A DNA stretch of 64,000 nucleotides from positions 1-64,000 of the forward strand of contig NZ_PJCF01000008.1 in assembly GCF_002835935.1 (NCBI RefSeq). Reading direction: 5' to 3'. Numbering within the stretch: the first letter of the stretch is position 1; every line of letters begins with the position of its first letter. Under the pieces are notes generated by a model. It saw only the letters and a list, made by a program, of their open reading frames with translations, was not told the origin of the DNA and did no database searches. Below, piece after piece: positions 38,255 to 45,880 of the stretch. The stretch comes from Paraglaciecola sp. MB-3u-78. Its GTDB lineage: Bacteria; Pseudomonadota; Gammaproteobacteria; Enterobacterales; Alteromonadaceae. The translations under genes and the position numbers were made by a program.

Positions 38255-38611
38255 TTAATGACTGTTATCTGGTATCGCTAATTTACGGCCAACAATAAAC
38301 GAATCAATAATCGCAATGCCCCAACAACCTAATAAAAAAAGGGTGGCAATATTTTTGGGGTCACCGGGACTACCGTTAAGTTGTGAGGATACTTCAGCCA
38401 TAAGACTATTTATATCTAAGGGGATGTCGCCACTTAATATTCTGTCACTAATGTCATTAGCAACCTTGACTGCAAATGTGATTAAGACATACAAACAACC
38501 CGCAGAAAACAAAGCAAATACAGCCCCTCTTAGTTTACTTTTTAAATAAAAATGACCACAACCAGGAAAAATTAAGGCAGATATCAGGGCTGCTTTTGTT
38601 GCCTTATGCAT
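38255..38611 (-). CDS. Small membrane protein, unknown function
   Basis: A 118-residue protein with three hydrophobic segments: residues 7-22 (ALISALIFPGCGHFYL), 30-50 (AVFALFSAGCLYVLITFAV) and 88-108 (IATLLFLLGCWGIAIIDSF-like). The opening motif PGCGHFYLK is common in small TM2-like or DUF5683-like bacterial membrane proteins. No partner genes. Confidence 0.65.
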   Translation of the reverse strand: MHKATKAALISALIFPGCGHFYLKSKLRGAVFALFSAGCLYVLITFAVKVANDISDRILSGDIPLDINSLMAEVSSQLNGSPGDPKNIATLFLLGCWGIAIIDSFIVGRKLAIPDNSH

Positions 38612-38825
38612 GTGTAACCTTTGTGTTATATCCCATCATAGTTTGTTAAACGGTCCGTTTACCGTGGAATGTATCTAAACGTGAAGTGTTGACAAGTTAA
38701 ACCTCTGATAGTTGCCTCACATTATTAACTTTAGCCCACAGTGAGTAGAGCAATAGTGGAAGGCAAAAAAACGCTAACTAGCGTCTTACTATTTTTGTGC
38801 TTGTAAAACTCACCAAAGCAGACGC

Positions 38826-39494
38826 TTAGTTGTCGCCGTGCAAAGACTCGTAAATTGCTTGAATTTCTTCAGCTCGCATAAACAATTTGTTTTCTTCATA
38901 GCGGGCACTGGGCAGTTCGCAAAGCTCAGTTAATTTCGCTAGGGCTTTGTCTTGTACTTGATCTGCTTCAACCGCTTCGTCCAACATGCCAATTACAGCT
39001 GCTTCTGCAGGAGAGTATCCCTGAGACTGAATAATTGCCCGTGTGTGATGCAAAGGGTCAATGTGGGTTTTAGCTAAGATTCTCAAGGTTGCATTAAAAG
39101 GCATATCAATGGCGGTTTCAGGTAGCTTGAGGACGAATTCGCCCGATGCACCTATTCGGTAATCAGCTACGAGTAAAAGAAATACCCCCATTCCTATGGC
39201 ATGGCCTTCACACGCAACAACCACAGGGTGTGGGTGTGAGTAAATTTTTTCTAGTAAAAGCATACCCGCAGAGACCATCTTATGGGCTGCTTCTGGACCT
39301 GTCGCCATAACTTTTAGGTCGAACCCTGCAGAGAATATGCCTACATGGCCTGCAATTAACACACCTTTGCTTTCAGTTTTTGCGCGGTCTAGGTTGGCCA
39401 TAAATTCTTGGGCAAGGTCGAAAGACACGGCGTTTGCTTTACCGTTGTCTAGTGATATTTTGGCGATACCGCCCTCAAGTAGTTCATATTTCAT
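38826..39494 (-). CDS. Crotonase-family enoyl-CoA hydratase/isomerase
   Basis: A 222-residue crotonase-fold protein. The oxyanion-hole segments GIFSAGFDLKVM (near 53) and CEGHAIGMGVFLLLVADYRI (near 96) are conserved. The usual second catalytic glutamate region reads FVLKLPETAIDMPF. It is about 35 residues shorter at the C-terminus than typical hydratases but looks complete. Enoyl-CoA hydration or isomerization in fatty-acid metabolism is likely. It is divergent from the PaaX-family regulator gene, which may control it. Confidence 0.85.
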   Translation of the reverse strand: MKYELLEGGIAKISLDNGKANAVSFDLAQEFMANLDRAKTESKGVLIAGHVGIFSAGFDLKVMATGPEAAHKMVSAGMLLLEKIYSHPHPVVVACEGHAIGMGVFLLLVADYRIGASGEFVLKLPETAIDMPFNATLRILAKTHIDPLHHTRAIIQSQGYSPAEAAVIGMLDEAVEADQVQDKALAKLTELCELPSARYEENKLFMRAEEIQAIYESLHGDN

Positions 39495-39697
39495 GATGTT
39501 GCAATTTCCTCAGCTCGGTTTCAAATTTTGCTCAACGCGAATTCTACCTGCTTTTTAGTCCAAAAGGGCCCTCAAAATACTTTCTAATTCTTCTAAATTA
39601 ACTCGATATTGTTACTTACACCTGTAATTATTACATTAATTTACACATTGTGTATTTTATGGTAATAATTACACCTATTCTTATTTGGGCTAACCCT

Positions 39698-40528
39698 ATG
39701 CTTAGAAAACGTCAAATCACCCCTAAGACTATCATTCTTGATGTGCTGCGATTAACTCGTGGTGGTTATTGCCAATCGGCCAAATTGATAGCAGTCGGCG
39801 AGTTATTTGATTTTAAAGCCAGCACCATGCGGGTGGCGTTAACGCGTCTTTTGACCGCTCGAAAAATTGAGGCGAACGGCAGCAGTGGCTATCGCATGAG
39901 TTCAAATACTGATCTACTCAGCGACTATATTGAGCAGTGGAGACTGGGGGATTTACGCCGCGGTGCTTGGCAAAAAGACGACTGGTTAATGGTACTGTTG
40001 CCGAGTAACCCTGACCGCGCGATCCGCACATTGAGCCAAACGACTTTGCAGTTCTTCGGTTTTCGTAAGGCTAGAAACAAAGTATGGGTTCGCCCGAATA
40101 ATCTGCTCCCTACATTGAATGAATTACGTGCCTTGTATCAGTTGGTTGGCCTTGAGCAAGAAGCTTTATTATTCAAAGCGGCTGATATTCCATACACCGA
40201 GCAGTTTATTTGGGAAAGTACCTTATGGAACACCGAAAACTTGCAATTCACTTATGAGCAGCAGCTAGTCAAACTGACGAAAAGCACAGCGCGACTCAAT
40301 AATCTTAAGATTAAGGACGCGCTACGTGAAAGCTTTATGATTGGCGGGGAAACCATTAATTTACTGGTTAAGGATCCTTTACTGCCGGATGAAATGTTCT
40401 GTACACCCAAGCGTGAAGAATTACGCCACGCAATGTGCGACTACGATACCTGTGGTCACAAAATTTGGACTCAATTTATGGGTGAGTCCACCCTATTTAA
40501 CGTTCACAACACTAGGATAAGTCGATGA
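39698..40528 (+). CDS. PaaX-family transcriptional regulator
   Basis: A 276-residue regulator from ATG 39698 with an N-terminal winged HTH (residues 10-75, ASTMRVALTRLLTARKIEAN), a central ferredoxin-like domain (about 95-180) and a C-terminal helical domain, as in PaaX, the phenylacetyl-CoA-responsive repressor. The stop overlaps the desaturase start by 4 bases. With a crotonase gene divergent upstream and no phenylacetate genes in sight, it probably controls acyl-CoA or desaturase functions rather than phenylacetate degradation. Confidence 0.85.
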   Translation: MLRKRQITPKTIILDVLRLTRGGYCQSAKLIAVGELFDFKASTMRVALTRLLTARKIEANGSSGYRMSSNTDLLSDYIEQWRLGDLRRGAWQKDDWLMVLLPSNPDRAIRTLSQTTLQFFGFRKARNKVWVRPNNLLPTLNELRALYQLVGLEQEALLFKAADIPYTEQFIWESTLWNTENLQFTYEQQLVKLTKSTARLNNLKIKDALRESFMIGGETINLLVKDPLLPDEMFCTPKREELRHAMCDYDTCGHKIWTQFMGESTLFNVHNTRISR

Positions 40529-41421
40529 AAGCACATGACATACTTACCAGACAAGAAATAGTCCAATTGATGAGCAAGAGTAACCTGCGTGCCACTTTGT
40601 TGGTACTTAGCTGCTGGGCATGGGTCTTAGCTGCCATGGTGTTTGTAGCGGTTTGGCCGAACTTTGTCACCATAATCATCGCCCTGTTAATTATTGGCGG
40701 TCGGCAACTTAGTTTTGCCATTTTAATGCATGATTGCGGGCATAACAGTCTTTTTAAATCAACTCAACTCAATCAGTTTATCGGTACCTGGTTGGCCGCA
40801 GCTCCCATATTCTCCGATATGCAAACCTACTCACGTCAGCACACCACTCACCACAAAGACGTTGGTACTGATAAAGATCCGGATCTAGGCAACTACGCTG
40901 CTTATCCTATCAGTAAGGCGTCGTTACTGCGTAAAGTGTTGCGGGATCTTGGTGGCTTAACCGCACTAAAGTTTTGGGTTTATATACTGAAAACCCGGCA
41001 TCCATCACAACAGAGCATGGTCACAAATAGTGCCTTATTCAGAGGCTTAGCTGTCAATCTGGGATTATTTTTATGCTGCTATGTTCTGAATGTAGCTTGG
41101 TTATATCTGATTTGGTTACTGGCTTATAATACTACCTACTTTCTATTTCTACGCATCCGTCATGTGGGTGAACATGCCGTTGTACCGGATCCTAATAGTC
41201 GAAATATGTTTGAAAATACCCGTACCACACTTTCAAGTTGGTGGGAGAGATTATTGGTCTGTCCGGTATATGTTAACTATCATATTGAACATCATTTATT
41301 ACCCTCAGTGCCACCCTACAATTTGAAACAGATGCACAGTTGGCTGGTAGCCAAAGAGGCTTATAAGAACACGCCTTTGCCCTCGGGTTATATCACGATG
41401 CTCCGTGGCGTTTTAAATTAA
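40525..41421 (+). CDS. Membrane fatty-acid desaturase
   Basis: A 298-residue integral membrane di-iron desaturase. The three His boxes are HDCGHNSLF (near 72), HTTHHKDVG (near 110) and YHIEHHLLPSVP (near 252), and there are four or so membrane helices (for example LLVLSCWAWVLAAMVFVAV). It introduces double bonds into acyl chains of lipids or CoA esters; regiochemistry is unknown. Coupled to the PaaX-family gene by a 4-base overlap, it is followed after 160 bp by a second, unrelated-looking desaturase. Confidence 0.9.
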   Translation: MKAHDILTRQEIVQLMSKSNLRATLLVLSCWAWVLAAMVFVAVWPNFVTIIIALLIIGGRQLSFAILMHDCGHNSLFKSTQLNQFIGTWLAAAPIFSDMQTYSRQHTTHHKDVGTDKDPDLGNYAAYPISKASLLRKVLRDLGGLTALKFWVYILKTRHPSQQSMVTNSALFRGLAVNLGLFLCCYVLNVAWLYLIWLLAYNTTYFLFLRIRHVGEHAVVPDPNSRNMFENTRTTLSSWWERLLVCPVYVNYHIEHHLLPSVPPYNLKQMHSWLVAKEAYKNTPLPSGYITMLRGVLN

Positions 41422-41584
41422 CCTCAATGAGTACAAAAGAAAGGAAAACCACACAGCAATAAATAGCCGTTTATTTCGAATACAAAATTAACGTCACTGG
41501 CCTTTGAGCATTAGTCCAAAGACATAGGGTTTTAATGTCTGTAGCCTAGTACGTATTAGCGTTTAAGTATTAAGATGGAAAAAC

Positions 41585-42601
41585 ATGCAGAACAACTCGG
41601 ATAGAAAGGTCATCAGAGAGATTGTTGCGTATATAAAAAATCAGGAAAGCACCTTACGTGTCAACCACCCTTTTTTAGCGCAACAAAATGCCTTAGGTTT
41701 GGGGCTGCTATTATTATCGGTATCTGGCTTTATTACTGCAGGTTGTTTGTATTTTTATGCTGTTATTCCTCCATGGAGTTGTATTATTATTGCCGCGTTA
41801 AGCGCATCTATTGCTCACGAAATAGAACACGATTTAATTCATCAGCAATACTTTAAATCAAATACTGTCGTGTATCATTTTATGATGTTTATGGTTTGGA
41901 TTATTAGGCCAAATACTGTCAATCCTTGGTACCGTAAAGACATGCATCTAAACCATCACAAAACCTCAGGTACACCGCAAGATATTGAAGAACGTTTAGT
42001 GGGAAACGGTATTAAAAGCCATACATTAAGACTCTTGGTGGTGTGTGATGGATTACTCGGGTTAATAATACGCTCCAAGCAATTTTCTCGTGAGATTAAA
42101 GGTTATCGTTTTTTTAATATATTGAATGCCAGCCTTCCTCTAGTCACCGTTTACTATCTTATTATTTACAGTTTTTTACTTTTCCATAGTGTTAATTTTA
42201 TTGCTGATCACTCACCCATTGTGTTGAATTACCCTGCTTGGCTAATGACGCTGATGCCATGGATTAATTTTGCAATGGTGGTATGGGTAGCCCCTAATTT
42301 TTTACGTTCAGCATGTTTAAATTTCATCACATCGTCAATGCATTATTACGGTGGTAACTATAATTTATTACAGCAAACTCAGGTATTAAATCATTGGGCC
42401 TTTATGCCATTCCAGTGGTTTTGCTTTAATTTTGGCAACACACATACCATTCACCATTTTGTGCCTAATCAGCCTTTTTATATTCGCCAGATAATCAGCA
42501 AGCAGGTCAATGCATTATTGAAAAACAAAGGCGTGAAATTTAATGACTTGGCCAGTATTCTTACGGCAAATCAATATAGAAAGTATGGGGGATCCCATTA
42601 A
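41585..42601 (+). CDS. Second fatty-acid desaturase / alkane-hydroxylase-like membrane protein
   Basis: A 338-residue membrane di-iron protein with His boxes HEIEHDLIH (near 80), MHLNHHKTSG (near 120) and NTHTIHHFV (near 295), and several hydrophobic helices. The first box, HExxHxxxH, resembles the alkane-monooxygenase and hydroxylase branch more than the HDCGH box of the upstream gene, so hydroxylation is an alternative to desaturation. It follows the first desaturase in the same direction and may share its transcript. Confidence 0.85.
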   Translation: MQNNSDRKVIREIVAYIKNQESTLRVNHPFLAQQNALGLGLLLLSVSGFITAGCLYFYAVIPPWSCIIIAALSASIAHEIEHDLIHQQYFKSNTVVYHFMMFMVWIIRPNTVNPWYRKDMHLNHHKTSGTPQDIEERLVGNGIKSHTLRLLVVCDGLLGLIIRSKQFSREIKGYRFFNILNASLPLVTVYYLIIYSFLLFHSVNFIADHSPIVLNYPAWLMTLMPWINFAMVVWVAPNFLRSACLNFITSSMHYYGGNYNLLQQTQVLNHWAFMPFQWFCFNFGNTHTIHHFVPNQPFYIRQIISKQVNALLKNKGVKFNDLASILTANQYRKYGGSH

Positions 42602-42607
42602 AAGTAC

Positions 42608-42627
42608 TTAACCTGAACTCTGGTTAA
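42608..42627. repeat. Dispersed palindromic end, copy 2
   Basis: TTAACCTGAACTCTGGTTAA, an imperfect palindrome nearly identical to 33189-33208; the following 25 bp are also similar. No inverted partner is visible nearby. It lies between the desaturase and HdeD genes. Confidence 0.5.
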
Positions 42628-42680
42628 GATGTACCGTTTTCCTTAAAATAACGGCAATAATAACCTAAAAGGCGATTGTT

Positions 42681-43241
42681 TTGGATCCAAAAAATGAACA
42701 AATAAAAATCAACTTTAATGAATTTATGCAGCTTCATGTTAAAGGTATCAGGAACACTGGCATTGTCTTGGTTGTGCTCGGTGCGCTAGCTCTTATCGTA
42801 CCGATGGCCGCTGCCCTTGCCATTGAACTAATACTCGGCTGGCTACTATTACTTGCGGGTATCACTCAGGTAATACATGCCTTACGTAGCAAAGGTTCCC
42901 AGCGATTTTGGTGGGAAGCAGGCATTGGAATATTGTATTGTTTGGTGGCATATTCTTTGTTAATGAATCCCATGCAAGGACTGATAACACTGACTTTACT
43001 GCTGACTATTTTATTTATTGCAGAAGGCATATTTAAAATTATATTAGCATGGCAACTTAGACCTGCATCAACCTGGCCTTGGTTACTTGTAAGTGGTTTG
43101 TTGTCTTGTGCACTAGGAATGATCATATTGTCTAATATTTCAGGCAATGCCAAGTGGGTGCTCGGCATCATGGTGGGGATTAATTTTGTGTTTGCCGGAT
43201 GGGCATTGATTAAACAAGCAAGCCACTTCAACAAACAATAA
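42681..43241 (+). CDS. HdeD-family (DUF308) membrane protein
   Basis: A 186-residue protein with six predicted membrane helices in three pairs (GIVLVVLGALALIVPMAAAL, LILGWLLLLAGITQVIHAL, and so on to LGIMVGINFVFAGWALI), the DUF308/HdeD pattern associated with acid or general stress. The start is TTG with AAGGCG upstream; no earlier ATG fits. Function in this genus is unknown. Confidence 0.88.
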   Translation: MDPKNEQIKINFNEFMQLHVKGIRNTGIVLVVLGALALIVPMAAALAIELILGWLLLLAGITQVIHALRSKGSQRFWWEAGIGILYCLVAYSLLMNPMQGLITLTLLLTILFIAEGIFKIILAWQLRPASTWPWLLVSGLLSCALGMIILSNISGNAKWVLGIMVGINFVFAGWALIKQASHFNKQ

Positions 43242-43426
43242 CCTTGGCTTTCAGCGCATATCGACTCCTTTTTATAAAGAAATATTGACATCAGTTTCGC
43301 CAAATATTTAAGATAAAGGTCACCGAACCTTTATCTTAAATATAGGTCTATGTACTACTATGCATATACGGCATAATAAACAAGCGTTACCTTGGGTAAT
43401 GAATCCACGATTTTAAAGGAAAAATA

Positions 43427-43630
43427 ATGAGTAAACACAAAAAACCGTTAGCGAAAGCGAGCATGAGTGAAGCAGATCTAGGCCGTGGTAAAATTAAAGA
43501 TAATTTTTTAGCCGCCTTAGTGACTTCGAAGCTTTATAAGATGCAGATCGTAAAAGCCAAAAAAGGCAAAGGTTCGTTCCAGCGTAAAGCTAAAAATATA
43601 AGACAAGAGTCTTATTTAATAGCGGCTTAA
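43427..43630 (+). CDS. arfA: Alternative ribosome-rescue factor ArfA
   Basis: A 67-residue basic protein with the ArfA core GRGKIKDNFLAALVTSKLYK followed by KKGKGSFQRKAK, matching the E. coli segment GQIKDNAIEALL to NKKGKGSYMRKGK. ArfA recruits release factor 2 to ribosomes stalled on non-stop mRNA when tmRNA is short. The 3' end of the gene, including the stop codon, is folded into the long hairpin at 43605-43665, as in E. coli, where cleavage there makes the arfA message itself non-stop and hence controlled by trans-translation. RBS AAAGGA precedes the ATG. The N-terminal 18 residues are an extension relative to E. coli. Confidence 0.88.
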   Translation: MSKHKKPLAKASMSEADLGRGKIKDNFLAALVTSKLYKMQIVKAKKGKGSFQRKAKNIRQESYLIAA

Positions 43631-43670
43631 ACTATAGCTTATAGCCACTATTAAATAAGACTCTTTTTTT
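43605..43670 (+). promoter_or_regulatory. arfA 3' hairpin containing the stop codon, with T-tract
   Basis: An 18-bp perfect stem (AAGAGTCTTATTTAATAG at 43605-43622 with its complement at 43648-43665), one mismatch and four more pairs, closed by a loop that holds the TAA stop (43628-43630). It is followed by T7 at 43664-43670. The left arm is coding sequence. It can act both as terminator and as an RNase III target inside the ORF. Confidence 0.88.
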
Positions 43671-44069
43671 ATCACCACAATTATCCGTATCTAAGCGGTT
43701 AAAATAGCAATTAACAGCCAAAAAACAGCAGTAATTAGCCGTTTACAGGGATCGCAATATTACCCTCCTCCCCCCCTCCACAATATTGTAATTCAACTTG
43801 TTAAGGAATTTGAGATCTGGATAGCTAGAATTACAATGGGATTGTTTGTATGAATAATACACTTACCCAGACTTTTTTTTAAAAAAAACAGTGTAATGAT
43901 GAGGAAACAGGGAATGGATGAGCTTTCAATTAAATTGGAATTAAATTTCATTTAACCTCATCAAATTGTAATAACTTAAATAAAAACATATTAATGATTC
44001 AATTTTAGCCTTAGCATTCTTCAATGCGGAATTTCACTTTGCAATAGCAAGTTAACAACAAAGGTATTT
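43671..44069. other. 399-bp spacer without a gene
   Basis: Non-coding on both strands. It contains a C-rich run (CCTCCTCCCCCCCTCC near 43764) and an A/T homopolymer pair near 43870. The promoter of the hotdog thioesterase gene should lie at its right end. Confidence 0.45.
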
Positions 44070-44495
44070 ATGAAGAGTAAAGAAAAGGTTATTGAACAAA
44101 CAAACGACCACGGCCCAAAATTTATTAAAATGCTGGGTGGGCAGCTAGTAGATTTCGATATGGACAAAACAGCTTGTACCTTTGAATTCAATCTCAGTAA
44201 AGACTTCTGCCATTCAATTGATATTGTTCAAGGTGGGTTTGTTACGGCCATGCTTGATTCAGCCATGAGTCATGCTATTTTTATCTGCGATCCAGAAATT
44301 TTGAATGTCTCATCTCTTGAAATCAAAACCTCTTACCTTGCAGCTACTCGGGCTGGAAAGCTCCGTGTTGAAGGCTGGGTAATAAAACAAAGCTACAAAA
44401 CAGCGTTTATGGAAGGTCACCTGTATAACGAAGCTAATGAGCTAACCGCTACCGCAAGCTCAGTCGCTAAATTAATACGCGCGCCTAAGCAATAA
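44070..44495 (+). CDS. PaaI-family hotdog thioesterase
   Basis: A 141-residue hotdog-fold protein. The helix and active loop HSIDIVQGGFVTAMLDSAMS (Gly-Gly and Asp near 52-62) is typical of the PaaI/YigI thioesterases that hydrolyse acyl-CoA. A TSYLAATRAGKLRVEGWVIK strand pair follows. Cytoplasmic, single domain, normal length. The substrate is unknown; the nearby lipid genes make a fatty acyl-CoA plausible. Confidence 0.85.
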   Translation: MKSKEKVIEQTNDHGPKFIKMLGGQLVDFDMDKTACTFEFNLSKDFCHSIDIVQGGFVTAMLDSAMSHAIFICDPEILNVSSLEIKTSYLAATRAGKLRVEGWVIKQSYKTAFMEGHLYNEANELTATASSVAKLIRAPKQ

Positions 44496-44754
44496 ACACT
44501 TAACACCCATAAAAACATCTTAAGTGGGCATGGTTAGTAAAGATTAAGCAAACAGAGAATGAGGCGAAGTATCGGTTTCAGAACAAAGGTAAATACCCTG
44601 AAATGGGTTTTAACCGTCGTCATATAAATAAGGTCTAAGACCTATGTACCAATAACGTTGACGTGGTTTAATCAATTCGGGCTGTCTGGTTAAGAGATAA
44701 TCCTTAAAACTAGATTGTGTAGTGAATGTTTGATTTTCCTATTTTGGAAATATT

Positions 44755-45651
44755 TTGAGTAATTTGAGAAGTAGTTTGTTTATGGTGATGGCGATGGCTG
44801 CTTTTTCACTAGAAGATATGTTTATAAAAGCCACGGCTGATGTTGTCCCTGTAGGTGAAATTCTAATGTTGTTTGGCTTTGGGGGAACACTTGCCTTTAT
44901 TGCCATGACGCTGAGTCGTGGGCAAGCTATTTTTCACCCAAAAATACTGTCTCAGCCTGTTTTACTACGAATTGTCTTTGAAGTCATTGGACGTTTGTTT
45001 TATACCTTAGCGATTGTTTTCACCCCCTTATCTAGTGCCTCTGCGATTTTGCAAGCCACACCATTAGTTGTTGTTATGGGAGCGGCCTTGTTTTTGGGTG
45101 AGCGTGTTGGTTGGCAGCGATGGTGCGCCATATCAATGGGTTTTATGGGGGTTTTAGTGATTATCAGACCCGGCCTTGAAAGTTTTGAAATATCATCATT
45201 ATTGGCGATTATTGGCATGCTTGGCTTTGCTGGGCGAGACTTAGCAACACGTGCGGCGTCCCCGGTTTTATCTCATTTACAACTGAGTATTTATGGTTTT
45301 TTTATATTAATCCCAACAGGCTTATTTATGTTGATTTTTAATATTGGCCCCGATAACAACGGCTTACTTAATCAAGACTTTATTTGGCCAGATATGATGT
45401 CAAATCTTCAAATCTTGGCAGCAACAACCTTTGGGGTCATGGCTTATTACTGGTTAACCATTGCGATGCGCAATGGTGATGTGTCCGTTGTTGCGCCATT
45501 TAGGTACACGCGGATAGTATTCGCACTCATTCTAGGGGCAACTATTTTTGGTGAAAGGCCTGATAACGTCACTTTATTAGGCATAGTGATCATAGTCGCA
45601 AGTGGCCTATATACTTTACTTCGTAATAAGCGAGCTAGCGCAAAATGTTAG
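44755..45651 (+). CDS. EamA/DMT-family transporter
   Basis: A 298-residue permease with ten predicted helices arranged as two EamA repeats (residues 3-137 and 150-290). Typical segments are TPLSSASAILQATPLVVVMGAALFLGE in the first repeat and APFRYTRIVFALILGATIFGERPD in the second. The start is TTG 44755 with GGAAA upstream, which keeps the first helix intact. Substrate unknown; metabolite export is usual in the family. Confidence 0.88.
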   Translation: MSNLRSSLFMVMAMAAFSLEDMFIKATADVVPVGEILMLFGFGGTLAFIAMTLSRGQAIFHPKILSQPVLLRIVFEVIGRLFYTLAIVFTPLSSASAILQATPLVVVMGAALFLGERVGWQRWCAISMGFMGVLVIIRPGLESFEISSLLAIIGMLGFAGRDLATRAASPVLSHLQLSIYGFFILIPTGLFMLIFNIGPDNNGLLNQDFIWPDMMSNLQILAATTFGVMAYYWLTIAMRNGDVSVVAPFRYTRIVFALILGATIFGERPDNVTLLGIVIIVASGLYTLLRNKRASAKC

Positions 45652-45880
45652 GCATGACTATCTGGGTCACCCATTTTGATTTTGGGTGAATTGTGATGAG
45701 TGCCTTTGAAAATATCTTAAACCAATTTGCGGTTTCGTTAGCTACAAACATTCACAGCACCCTTTTGATTCCGAAGCACTGGCCAAGTAAAGCCCACTGC
45801 TCATTGCTTAGTTTAGTGACAGGGTTTAACCTCACTGGGCGCAGACTCCATAAAATTCTATTCATCCTTAGGTAATCGTC

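Noticed and set aside
45693-45875. 60-codon frame before the CehA/McbA gene
   Set aside because: Short, Leu/His-rich, ends 6 bp before the next start; no recognisable feature.
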